From assembly GCF_023283825.1 (NCBI RefSeq), contig NZ_JAKILD010000011.1:62001-126000 (forward strand): a DNA stretch of 64,000 bases. Reading direction: 5' to 3'. Made by a program: the position numbers and the translations under genes. This stretch comes from Shewanella olleyana. GTDB taxonomy: Bacteria; Pseudomonadota; Gammaproteobacteria; Enterobacterales; Shewanellaceae. The notes under the pieces are model-generated. The model made no database searches. It was not told the DNA's origin and was given only the letters and a program-made list of their open reading frames with translations. Below are positions 20,101 to 27,055 of the stretch, in pieces. Every line of letters begins with the position of its first letter. Position 1 is the first letter of the stretch.

Positions 20101-22613
20101 GGTAATGCAATGGCTTTAAAGCCTAAAGCGCTAATGGCTTTGGCTGCAGCTGCACAAGAGTCAGTTGGGCCAGCAATTACTAATTGAGTCGCAGAGTTGT
20201 AGTTAGCGACTTTTACACCATCAAATTCACTGATGCAGGTTTCTAACTTAGCGATGTTATCGCTATTAGCTGCATCAGCTTCATTGGCTGGCAAGATAAT
20301 GGCATACATAGTGCCTTTATCTAGCTCATTGCCATCTTTATCAACTGCTGATGAAGCCATAGCTGCACCACGAGCAAATGATAACTGGTAGTAATCGTCA
20401 TTAGCGATAACGCCAGCAGCACATAAAGCCGACAGTTCACCAAAGCTGTGACCTGCAAACATATCCGCGCTGAAACCAGACTGAGTAAACAATTGGTATT
20501 GGCTCATGCTCATTACACCAATGGCGCTTTGCGCGTTATCAGTGCTGGTGAGTAAAGCAGCTTGTGCATCTTTATCTGCTTTTTCAAAGGCTGGAATTGG
20601 GAACATCACCTGAGACAGCGGGGTTTTATCAAAGCTTGCGAATACTTTATCGGCCTTGATTAATTGCTGACGCATTTCAGGGAAGTGACAAGCGACTTCA
20701 ATCCCCATGTTGACGTACTGAGAACCTTGACCTGCAAACAATGCTGCAACTTTCGGTGTGTTAGCCGCTTTTTTACCTTTAGTCGCCTTTTGGTTTGCAT
20801 TGATCGTGATGAGTGCTGAAGAGCGGTAGCTAGTACCTGATGGCAGTTGCCATGCATCAGTGTCATTACTTAACTGCTTTAACGCTAAACCAAGCTGAGT
20901 GGTTAATTCATTAAGGCTTGATACCACTAGACCCAAACGGGCTGCAGAAGTATCTAAGGTGCGAACAGCATATAGTTTAGCAATGCGAGCAAGTTCAGCT
21001 TGTTCAATGCTACTGTTATCTGTGCCTTTAAGCGCGCTGGTGTCTGCAGTTAGCTTATTCACTTCTGCAATCAAGGCTGCTTTGTTATCTGCACTAACTA
21101 ATAAGCTTTGAGCCACTTGGCGTTGACGGTATTTCTCATCACGGCTGTGCTCAGGGGTGTATTCTTCTAATACTAAGTGGAAGTTAGTTCCACCAAAACC
21201 AAATGAACTAATACCTGCTCGACGCGGCGTACCATCAGGACGAGGCATCCATGGGCGTGTTTCGGTATTAACGAAAAATGGTGAATCTTCAACATTAAGC
21301 TTAGGGTTTGGCTTAGAGACGTTAATGGTTGGCGGCAGCACTTTGTGGTGCAGTGCAAGGGCTGCTTTAATCACGCCAGCAGTACCCGCAGTTGATTTAG
21401 TGTGACCCACTTGTGATTTCACTGAACCCAAAGCGATGTGTTGCTTAGTTGGATCGTTTTCACCAAATACAGATTTAAGGCCGTTAAATTCGGCAACATC
21501 ACCTGCAGCAGTACCTGTGCCGTGAGCTTCGATTAGCCCAACTGTTTCAGGGGCAAAACCTGCATCATCATAAGCACGCTTTAATGCTTTAGCTTGACCT
21601 TCTGGGCGTGGAGCATAAATACTTTTGAACTTACCATCTGATGAAGCGCCAACACCTTTAATGACTGAGTATATACGGTCGCCGTCACGTTCAGCATCTT
21701 CAAGGCGCTTAAGGGCTACCATGCCGATACCTTCACCAATCATCATGCCTTTTGAGTCAATATCAAATGGCTGAATGGTTTCATTGGTGGTGAAGGCAGG
21801 GGTTTTTGAAAAACTCATATACATCGATGGTGAGTTATCGGTACACACACCACCTGTGATCATCATTTCACTGCGGCCTTCAACTAGCTCAGTTAACGCC
21901 ATACGCATTGCAGCAAGAGAGCCCGCACATGCAGCATCTACTACACAGTTCATGCCGCCCAAATCGAAGCGGTTAGCAATACGACCAGCAATAACATTAC
22001 CTAGTGAGCCTGGGAATGAATTTTCTTCCCAGTGAATGTATTGGTCTTGGAACTTTTTGATCAGCATATCGCTGTCAGCATCACTTAGACCACTGCTCTT
22101 AAATACTTTCTTAAGTACTGGGTATTGTAGGCGTGCGGTTAAGCTTGCATTGATCTTTTGACCGCCACCCACACCCAGCGTAATACCAATTTTATCGGTA
22201 TCGTACTCAGAGGTAACGCCCGCATCTGCAAGCACTTCTTTGGCAATCACTAATGATAGCAATTGCGAAGTATCAGTTAGTTCTAAAATATTTGGTGGCA
22301 GGCCGAATTCCATTGGGTTGAAATCAACTTCTGGGATAAATCCACCACGTTTACAGTAGCTTTTATCTGGGGTGCTTTTATCGGCATCAAAGTAATCTTC
22401 AGCGCGCCAATGAGTATCAGGCACTTCTGTGATGGCATCAATTTTTTCGCTGATTAAGTCCCAAAACTTATTCAGGTAACGAGAATTAGCAAAGATACTT
22501 GCCATGCCGACGATGGCAATAGGCATGTCTTTAAGACGTTTGTTCAGTCTTGTATCTTGCGACTCGTTGTTATCTTGAGATGAGGTCTCAGGATTTGTAG
22601 GGGCTTGGCTCAT
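14157..22613 (-). CDS. pfaA: PfaA, PUFA synthase multidomain subunit (KS-AT-6xACP-KR-DH-like)
   Basis: This 2818-residue iterative polyketide-synthase-type protein has, in order: a ketosynthase (~28-490) with DAACAGS, Cys229; a malonyl acyltransferase (~620-960) with GHSFGE at ~720; a charged VEK-rich linker (~1030); six tandem acyl carrier proteins with the LGIDSIKRV motif, Ser at 1305, 1419, 1533, 1641, 1755 and 1860; a ketoreductase (~2190-2400) with VTGGAKG and the SSAAGFYGNTGQSDY active-site region; and a C-terminal hotdog DH-like domain with FLEDHCIAGNPVLP (~2531). It condenses malonyl units and reduces beta-keto groups on ACP-bound chains. ATG at 22611-22613 overlaps the pfaR stop as ATGA, which implies translational coupling. 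Confidence 0.97.
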   Translation of the reverse strand: MSQAPTNPETSSQDNNESQDTRLNKRLKDMPIAIVGMASIFANSRYLNKFWDLISEKIDAITEVPDTHWRAEDYFDADKSTPDKSYCKRGGFIPEVDFNPMEFGLPPNILELTDTSQLLSLVIAKEVLADAGVTSEYDTDKIGITLGVGGGQKINASLTARLQYPVLKKVFKSSGLSDADSDMLIKKFQDQYIHWEENSFPGSLGNVIAGRIANRFDLGGMNCVVDAACAGSLAAMRMALTELVEGRSEMMITGGVCTDNSPSMYMSFSKTPAFTTNETIQPFDIDSKGMMIGEGIGMVALKRLEDAERDGDRIYSVIKGVGASSDGKFKSIYAPRPEGQAKALKRAYDDAGFAPETVGLIEAHGTGTAAGDVAEFNGLKSVFGENDPTKQHIALGSVKSQVGHTKSTAGTAGVIKAALALHHKVLPPTINVSKPNPKLNVEDSPFFVNTETRPWMPRPDGTPRRAGISSFGFGGTNFHLVLEEYTPEHSRDEKYRQRQVAQSLLVSADNKAALIAEVNKLTADTSALKGTDNSSIEQAELARIAKLYAVRTLDTSAARLGLVVSSLNELTTQLGLALKQLSNDTDAWQLPSGTSYRSSALITINANQKATKGKKAANTPKVAALFAGQGSQYVNMGIEVACHFPEMRQQLIKADKVFASFDKTPLSQVMFPIPAFEKADKDAQAALLTSTDNAQSAIGVMSMSQYQLFTQSGFSADMFAGHSFGELSALCAAGVIANDDYYQLSFARGAAMASSAVDKDGNELDKGTMYAIILPANEADAANSDNIAKLETCISEFDGVKVANYNSATQLVIAGPTDSCAAAAKAISALGFKAIALPVSGAFHTPLVGHAQKPFAKAIDKAKFTASKVDLFSNATGEKHPADAKSIKAAFKQHMLQSVRFTDQLNNMYDAGARVFVEFGPKNILQKLVEATLGNKAEAVSVISINPNPKGNSDVQLRVAAMQLSVLGAPLTEVDPYQAEIAAPAVPKGMNVKLTASNHISAPTRAKMEKSLATGQVTSQIVETIVEKVIEMPVEKVVEKIVEKEVIKTEYVEVATSGAATVPNAAAPVTQASQVIAPQMQVQATPVAGSLEAFFNAQQQAADLHQQFLAIPQQYGDTFTHLMAEQSKMAAAGHAIPESLQRSMELFHQHQAQTLQSHTLFLEQQAQSSQNALSMLTGQAPVVNPPVAAKPVVTTPVIAAPVVEAVKVTAPVQAPTAQAPAVQASITQTAAKPAAMAAPAPRIEPVKAPAPVAAPVVAPAVAAPTGLSAETVLNTMLEVVAEKTGYPTEMLELSMDMEADLGIDSIKRVEILGTVQDELPTLPELSPEDLAECRTLGEIVSYMGSKLPAAGAMNNKLPTSAAAGSASVASPVQSAAPASGLSAETVLNTMLEVVAEKTGYPTEMLELSMDMEADLGIDSIKRVEILGTVQDELPTLPELSPEDLAECRTLGEIVSYMGSKLPAAGAMNSNTANVTHTAAAAPVTQASGLSAETALSAQEVQSTMMTVVAEKTGYPTEMLELSMDMEADLGIDSIKRVEILGTVQDELPTLPELSPEDLAECRTLGEIVDYMNSKLPASSAAGANTQAVAPVAQASGLSAETALSAQEVQSTMMTVVAEKTGYPTEMLELSMDMEADLGIDSIKRVEILGTVQDELPTLPELSPEDLAECRTLGEIVSYMNSKLPAEGSKLPAAGAMNSTAVVAPVAQASGLSAEKALSAQEVQSTMMNVVAEKTGYPTEMLELSMDMEADLGIDSIKRVEILGTVQDELPTLPELNPEDLAECRTLGEIVSYMNSKLPAVSATTAAGTQTQAAAGATQASGLSAEQVQSTMMTVVAEKTGYPTEMLELSMDMEADLGIDSIKRVEILGTVQDELPGLPELNPEDLAECRTLGEIVSYMGSKLPAAGAMNSKLSTSAAEGSQPTLSSTDTSPATATAELATDLPPHQEVALKKLPAADKLVDGFSKDACIVINDDGHNAGVLAEKLVATGLTVAVIRSPESVTSAQSPLSSDIASFTLSAVNDDAISDVIAQISKQHKIAGFVHLQPQLTAQGPLPLSDAGFVAVEQAFLMAKHLQKPFAELAKTERVSFMTVSRIDGGFGYLNSNELAKAELNQAALSGLSKTLGHEWPTVFCRALDITPSFEAVELAQAVIEELFDLDTATAEVGISDQGRHTLSATTTAQTRYQTTSLNNEDTVLVTGGAKGVTFECALTLAKQTQSHFILAGRSEHLAGNLPTWAKSVIAAAPNVSEVNTSQLKAAAIGFIQSQGNKPTPKQIDALVWPITSSLEIDRSLAAFKAVGASAEYISMDVSSDAAIKQSLAGLKPITGIIHGAGVLADKHIQDKTLAELGRVYGTKVSGFAGIINAIDASKLKLVAMFSSAAGFYGNTGQSDYSMSNEILNKTALQLAANYPQAKVMSFNWGPWDGGMVSSALKKMFVERGVYVIPLDKGANLFAHSLLSESGVQLLIGSSMQGSSSAAKTGAAVKKLNADSSLNAEGSLILSFTAPDNRVVNNAVTVERVLNPVAMPFLEDHCIAGNPVLPTVCAIQWMRETAQKLCGLPVTVQDYKLLKGIIFETKEPQVLTLTLTQTESGLKALIASRMQNDAVDSLLRPQYQANLIVNEKIVNEKVAKEAVSTTLPTAAKNAQQLASSGKVISTDSELYSNGSLFHGPRLQGMKQLLIANDEQLVCSVELPQIDAKDCASFTPQTGLGGSQAFAEDLLLQAMLVWARIKHDAASLPSTIGELTTYAPFTSGDKGYLVLNVLKSTSRSLTADITLYHQDGRLSCTMLSAKTTISKSLNEAFLAPAKALADLQESV
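16910..18835 (-). repeat. Six near-identical tandem ACP-coding repeats inside pfaA
   Basis: Six direct repeats of ~315-342 bp encode the ACP domains. The phosphopantetheine-serine codons lie at 18699, 18357, 18015, 17691, 17349 and 17034 (spacings 342, 342, 324, 342, 315 bp, all in frame). The core from KTGYPTEML to CRTLGEIV is almost invariant at the protein level, while the Ala/Pro linkers differ in length. Every linker contains AAGA encoded by the same minus-strand DNA word GCCGCAGGCGC. Confidence 0.95.
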
Positions 22614-23482
22614 TTTGAGTCTCCAGTGTTCAGCTGATCCTTAGCTGATTTATTTTTTTGGTTCGCCGCTTCCACAGAGTGCAACACTGTTGCACCAGGA
22701 AAACGGGCTAAAAAAGTATGGTAATTTTTGACGAGTAATTTACGTAAATGGAACGGTCCGTGCTTTAACACATAAGCGATATAGCGATTGGTTGCTTGTG
22801 TGTGGTTGTCTTGATAAATGTCGAGATACACCCAGTCGGTTGCAAAGTCGACACCGAGTAAAATGGAATAGCTGTCTGCTTGAGTCAGTTGAGGTGGAAT
22901 CGTTAGGGATACCACTTGCACCACATTGTCTGGTGTTGCTTCAGGCAATGACAGGGTTTTAGCAAGAGTTTCAGGGTTCAGTGTATAAGTCGCTACATCT
23001 GTACCCTGAACAATCGGTAATTGGTTGAAATAGCGTTCTGGCACATACGGGCTTTCGAACTCATCGAGTTTCGATACACCGTAGCGTTTTAAGCAGCGGG
23101 CAAGTCCTGAACGAGAAACGTCTTTATTGATGAACTGTTGGGTGACTTTTAGCAATCTGTCTAACGGCATTTTCAGCTGATAACGCAAGCCAACAACCAC
23201 ATACTCTTCCATAGGTGAAAGGGTGGTTTTTAAGTGATGTGGCGTATTGGGTGTATCGCTGATGGAGTCACGTTTGCGCCATTTTCTTACCGTGGCTTCT
23301 GATATGTTAAGAATTTTAGCCAACTGGCTGACACTAAAGTCGGAAGTTTGGATAAATTGACGCATTTCGGGGGTCGTTGTCGCATTACGATGGCGCACAG
23401 GTGTGCTCGCAACATCACAATCGGAAGAGGTTTTTTTTACCACTGTTTTAGTGGTGGATTTAGCTTGTCGGTTTGCAGTCAT
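22610..23482 (-). CDS. pfaR: PfaR, presumed regulator of the pfa operon, derived from an IS481-type transposase
   Basis: The 290-residue protein precedes pfaA with a 4-bp overlap and is called PfaR by position. Residues 45-72 are a helix-turn-helix (FSVSQLAKILNISEATVRKWRKRD). The next section (TPHHLKTTLSPMEEYVVVGLR, then PLDRLLKVTQQFINKDVSRSG and LARCLKRYGVSKL) reads like the N-terminal half of IS481-family transposases. Residues 205-260 resemble the rve/DDE fold (LLGVDFATDWVYLDIY), but the usual LTDNG is LVKNY and the C-terminal part with the catalytic Glu is absent. It is therefore expected to bind DNA without transposing. No good ribosome-binding site is seen before the ATG, so the start is less certain. 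Confidence 0.88.
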   Translation of the reverse strand: MTANRQAKSTTKTVVKKTSSDCDVASTPVRHRNATTTPEMRQFIQTSDFSVSQLAKILNISEATVRKWRKRDSISDTPNTPHHLKTTLSPMEEYVVVGLRYQLKMPLDRLLKVTQQFINKDVSRSGLARCLKRYGVSKLDEFESPYVPERYFNQLPIVQGTDVATYTLNPETLAKTLSLPEATPDNVVQVVSLTIPPQLTQADSYSILLGVDFATDWVYLDIYQDNHTQATNRYIAYVLKHGPFHLRKLLVKNYHTFLARFPGATVLHSVEAANQKNKSAKDQLNTGDSK

Positions 23483-23869
23483 TTAAGGACGGCCATAGCA
23501 GAATGAACACTCCGTACAATCTATTGGGACTCTCTAAAAAATACTGAAGATTAACGTTTGTTCATCTTCATTATTAGCGTTTTATCACAATCGAGCATGC
23601 AGAGTACCTGAGGTTTCAGGTCGATACAATCACCCGAAACTAATTAATTACTGATACGACCAGAAAGAGCTAACACTTGTAAGCTGAATGGGTGATTTTG
23701 TTATAAAAAACGTTGCGGGTGTAAAGAGTGATCTGTGTCAATTATTCAACAATGTTACCGATCTATACTGAATTTATGGGTATTTTATCGCCAAATGTAA
23801 ACATAGTAAGACAAATAATAGTAAGACAAAGATATGGATAGTTTAATAATGTGAACAAAGGAGGCCATC
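23483..23869. promoter_or_regulatory. 387-bp divergent control region between pfaR and the EF-G paralogue
   Basis: No gene is visible here. It must hold the minus-strand promoter of pfaRABCD and the plus-strand promoter of the EF-G-like gene. TATACT at 23764-23769 is a possible plus-strand -10, though its -35 is poor. A short inverted repeat lies at 23606-23621 (separate entry). A longer one, AATCACCC (23628-23635) with GGGTGATT (23690-23697), has a 54-bp loop. AAAGGAGG immediately precedes the EF-G-like start. Confidence 0.6.
23606..23621. promoter_or_regulatory. Inverted repeat ACCTGA-N4-TCAGGT, candidate operator
   Basis: Perfect 6-bp arms are separated by GGTT, about 124 bp upstream of pfaR and 249 bp upstream of the EF-G-like gene. 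The position is right for a pfa-locus operator, but which protein binds cannot be told from sequence. Confidence 0.4.
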
Positions 23870-25909
23870 ATGGCTGAGTTTACCACTGAGCAAATCCGCA
23901 ATCTGGCAGTGCTCGGACACACAGGCGCAGGTAAATCCTCGTTACTTGAGGCGTTACTCTTTAGCGCTGATGCTATAAGTTTAAAAGGCAGGGTCGATAA
24001 GGGTACAAATCATGCTGATTTCACTGCCCAAGAAAAATCTCATCGACATAGTTTAGAACCTTCATTTTTAAATCTTGATTATCAATCTCACCACATCAAT
24101 TTCATCGACACTCCCGGATTACCTGACTTCTTTGGACGTGCACTATTACCATTACCTGGTGTTGAATCAGTATTATTGGTGGTGAATGCAAGTGTTGGCA
24201 TTGAATCCGTCACTAAGCGAGCATTTGAAGCTGCTCGAAGCCAAGGTAAAGCAGTCATCATTGCGATAAATCACATGGATGGAAATGAAGCTAAGGTATC
24301 TGATGTGATGATGGATATTCAACATCAATTTGGCCACAGATGCTTACCGGTTAATTTACCCAATGTTACAGCTGATGGTTTGGTCGATGATGTGGTTGAC
24401 TGCTACTTACATTGTGATGAAACTTTCAATACTTTGTTTAGTAATGCCGCTACTGCAAGAGATGAGTTGGTTGATACTGTACTTGAAGAAGATGAAGCTT
24501 TAATGGAGCTTTATTTAGAGCAAGGCGAATCACTTACGCCAGAGCAACTGCATGCTCCATTGGAAACAGCGTTAAGAATGGGGCACTTGGTGCCAGTTTG
24601 TTTTACTAGCGCAGAGCAAGATATTGGCATCAGTTCGTTATTAGAGATACTGGTTAAGTTAATGCCCAATCCACTTGAAGCGAATCCGCCGCAATTTATT
24701 AAAGGCTACGGCGATGAAGCTAAGCCGATTGATGTCACTCAAAAAGCCTCTGATCATGTTTTAGCACATGTATTTAGGGTGGCGATAGATCCGTTCTTTG
24801 GACGTATGGGGGTTTTCCGCTTGTATCAAGGTACGATTTCTGTGGGAATGAAATTGTTTATTGGTAGCGGACGCAAGCCGTTTAAAGTGTCTCACTTAAT
24901 GAAACTTCAAGGCGACAAACAAATTAATGTCAATCAAGCTTTACCTGGTGATATTTGCGCCATTGCTAAGCTTGAAGAGTTATCTGTTGGAGCTGTGCTT
25001 CACGATAGTCATGATGAAGACGAATTCCATTTACCCGAGCTTAAATTCCCGCAACCTATTTTTGGCTTGGCAGTATCTGCTAAACGCCGTGGTGATGAAC
25101 AGAAAATATCGGAAGTATTAAATAAGCTGGTGGCCGAAGATCCAAGTTTACAAATCAGTCGCAACGAAGCTGAAGGTCAAACCGTGTTGCAAGGACAAGG
25201 TGACTTACACCTTCAAATTGCCTTAGAGAAAGCGCAAAATTTATTTAATGTCGATATGGAAACTGATACGCCGGCTGTGGCTTACCGTGAAACCATTATG
25301 GCTGAGGCAGAGTATCGATATCGTCATAAAAAGCAGTCTGGTGGTTCTGGCCAATTTGGCGAAGTTGAATTAAAAGTTGAACCGTTAGCGCGTGGACAAG
25401 GTTTTGAGTTTGTCTCCAAAGTGGTGGGTGGATCTGTGCCAACCCAGTACATTCCGGCGGTTGAGAAAGGTGTACGCGAAGCCATGTTAGCGGGCGAAGT
25501 GGGTGGATACCCATTACAGGATGTGAAAGTCACTTTGCTTGATGGCAAGCATCACAGTGTCGATTCAAAGGAGATTGCTTTTGTGATGGCGGGCAAAAAA
25601 GCCTTTATGGAAGCGGTAAAACTGGCTCAGCCGGTTATTTTAGAACCTATCGTTGATATGCAAATACATGTGGCTCAAAACCATGTGGGTGAAATTACGG
25701 GGGATATTAGCTCTTCAAGAGGTATTGTTTGCGGTACCCAAGCAAGTAGCAATGGCTTAGTGGAAGTGAGTGTTGAAGCGCCACTGGCTAACGTGAGTAA
25801 TTATTCCACTCGCCTTAAATCGATGACAGGTGGCGAAGGGCAATTCTCGATGCACTTTAGTCACTACGATGTGCTTCCTCAAAAGGCGGCAAAAGCAGTG
25901 GCAGAGTAA
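23870..25909 (+). CDS. Elongation factor G paralogue (EF-G-like translational GTPase)
   Basis: The 679-residue protein has the EF-G domain plan: a GTPase with P-loop GHTGAGKS (16-23) and DTPG (80-83), then domains II-V (HKKQSGGSGQFGEVELKVEP in domain IV; SRGIVCGTQ in domain V). It is not the canonical FusA. The switch I motif RGITI is replaced by a HRHSL-like stretch near residue 58-62, and the G4 motif NKxD reads NHMD (134-137). Similar divergent paralogues exist in many bacteria and their functions vary. AAAGGAGG precedes the ATG. It lies between pfaR (divergent) and pfaE and ends at a strong terminator, so it is probably not co-transcribed with pfaE. Confidence 0.9.
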   Translation: MAEFTTEQIRNLAVLGHTGAGKSSLLEALLFSADAISLKGRVDKGTNHADFTAQEKSHRHSLEPSFLNLDYQSHHINFIDTPGLPDFFGRALLPLPGVESVLLVVNASVGIESVTKRAFEAARSQGKAVIIAINHMDGNEAKVSDVMMDIQHQFGHRCLPVNLPNVTADGLVDDVVDCYLHCDETFNTLFSNAATARDELVDTVLEEDEALMELYLEQGESLTPEQLHAPLETALRMGHLVPVCFTSAEQDIGISSLLEILVKLMPNPLEANPPQFIKGYGDEAKPIDVTQKASDHVLAHVFRVAIDPFFGRMGVFRLYQGTISVGMKLFIGSGRKPFKVSHLMKLQGDKQINVNQALPGDICAIAKLEELSVGAVLHDSHDEDEFHLPELKFPQPIFGLAVSAKRRGDEQKISEVLNKLVAEDPSLQISRNEAEGQTVLQGQGDLHLQIALEKAQNLFNVDMETDTPAVAYRETIMAEAEYRYRHKKQSGGSGQFGEVELKVEPLARGQGFEFVSKVVGGSVPTQYIPAVEKGVREAMLAGEVGGYPLQDVKVTLLDGKHHSVDSKEIAFVMAGKKAFMEAVKLAQPVILEPIVDMQIHVAQNHVGEITGDISSSRGIVCGTQASSNGLVEVSVEAPLANVSNYSTRLKSMTGGEGQFSMHFSHYDVLPQKAAKAVAE

Positions 25910-25943
25910 TTTTTAAATGCCTGTTATAGGATAAAAGCCATAG

Positions 25944-25972
25944 AGGGTTGAGCATTGCTCAACCCTTTTTTT
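25944..25972 (+). terminator. Intrinsic terminator after the EF-G paralogue
   Basis: GGGTTGAGC-ATT-GCTCAACCC is a perfect 9-bp stem followed by seven T residues. It should isolate pfaE from upstream transcription. Confidence 0.93.
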
Positions 25973-26053
25973 CAAAAGGTAGCTCAGTCAGCATGCGCTT
26001 TGGTATTTACACATCAGCATGTTATCTCTACAACGACATTGATAAGTGACCTT

Positions 26054-26082
26054 GCTTGTTGAAATCGCTTCCTAAAACAAGC
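26054..26082 (+). promoter_or_regulatory. Inverted repeat just upstream of pfaE
   Basis: GCTTGTT and AACAAGC enclose 15 nt, 37 bp before the pfaE start. It lies within the short region that must hold pfaE's own promoter. No convincing -35/-10 pair is visible, so the role is open. Confidence 0.3.
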
Positions 26083-26118
26083 GACAATGGTACATTGCCA
26101 ATTTAGCCTGAGCCTAGT

Positions 26119-26991
26119 TTGAAGTCGCCAACCGCCATTCAATTATTTTTCTGTCCCCTTAATACTGATTTATTAGATGAATCGACTGCGTCTATTGTGC
26201 GTTCGTGGCTGCCTGAAGATGAGGTCAAAAAGGTTGATCGTTTTATTCAGCAATCATCTAGAGACCAAGGCTTAATGGTGCGAGGCTATTTACGCAGTGT
26301 GTTATCGCGCTTTGCTAGTGTTGAACCGCAGCAATGGCAATTTGAATATGGTGAGAAGGGCAAGCCGAGATTAACGGCTGAACAGTTTGCGGAAACCGGT
26401 TTGCAGTTTAATCTGAGTCACAGTGGTGACTGGTTGTTAATCGGTGTGGCAAACACTTATGGAACAGCTCAACAACATACAGAAATAGAACTTGGTGTAG
26501 ACATTGAGCGCCGCCGTGAAACGACGAATATTCATTCGATTCTAAATCACTATTTTTCGAAACCAGAAGAGAGTGCATTACTCGCTCTAACTGAAGATAA
26601 ACACAGAGAACGCTTTTTTGATTTATGGGCGCTTAAAGAGTCCTATATAAAAGCGAAAGGCTTAGGCTTAGCTTTATCGCTAAAATCTTTTGCGTTTGAT
26701 TTATCTGCCGCAAGTTTGGGCGAACTACAAGTTAACGATGAGACAATTACCATCCAACAAGGTGTCCCGTTAAGCTTACTAAAGGCGAGTGACTCTGATG
26801 GTTTATTAGAGGATTTTGTCATTGCCCCGCAGTGGCATTGTTATTTAGGAAAGCTTGATGATTTGTATCGTTTTGCCGTGAGTATAGGTGGTGCATCTTC
26901 ATTTTTAGACGAGTTACCTCCGGAACTGAAAGCAAAAAAAATCAGTTGGCTTGAAGTTGTAAATCACGCCTTCAAACCAACTGATAGGTAA
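26119..26991 (+). CDS. pfaE: PfaE, 4'-phosphopantetheinyl transferase for the PUFA synthase ACPs
   Basis: The 290-residue Sfp-type phosphopantetheinyl transferase transfers the phosphopantetheine arm of CoA to the ACP serines of PfaA. The metal/CoA-binding motif ELGVDIERRRE lies near residue 125 and FDLWALKESYIKAKG near 170, followed by the family's hydrophobic core GLGLALSL. The start is TTG at 26119-26121. From memory, pfaE of the Shewanella EPA cosmid was also assigned a TTG start, which agrees. The ribosome-binding site is weak (TGAG). It lies on the strand opposite pfaRABCD, about 2.6 kb away across the EF-G paralogue, and converges on the alkylsulfatase gene. Confidence 0.93.
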   Translation: MKSPTAIQLFFCPLNTDLLDESTASIVRSWLPEDEVKKVDRFIQQSSRDQGLMVRGYLRSVLSRFASVEPQQWQFEYGEKGKPRLTAEQFAETGLQFNLSHSGDWLLIGVANTYGTAQQHTEIELGVDIERRRETTNIHSILNHYFSKPEESALLALTEDKHRERFFDLWALKESYIKAKGLGLALSLKSFAFDLSAASLGELQVNDETITIQQGVPLSLLKASDSDGLLEDFVIAPQWHCYLGKLDDLYRFAVSIGGASSFLDELPPELKAKKISWLEVVNHAFKPTDR

Positions 26992-27055
26992 AACTGTTTC
27001 GTTTTAAAACTGTTTATTCTGAGCCACTAGACTCTCATCATTTAACAAGCCCTAA

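Noticed and set aside
22610..23482. PfaR as an active insertion-sequence transposase
   Set aside because: Catalytic acidic residues are replaced or missing and no terminal inverted repeats or target duplication are evident around the gene.
23628..23697. AATCACCC/GGGTGATT pair as an operator
   Set aside because: The 54-bp separation makes it weak evidence; an 8-bp match at this distance can arise by chance in a 387-bp region.
25978..25987. GGTAGCTCAG, the D-arm-like word of tRNA genes (also at 31007-31016)
   Set aside because: Neither copy is followed by anticodon and T arms or a 3' acceptor; no cloverleaf can be drawn.
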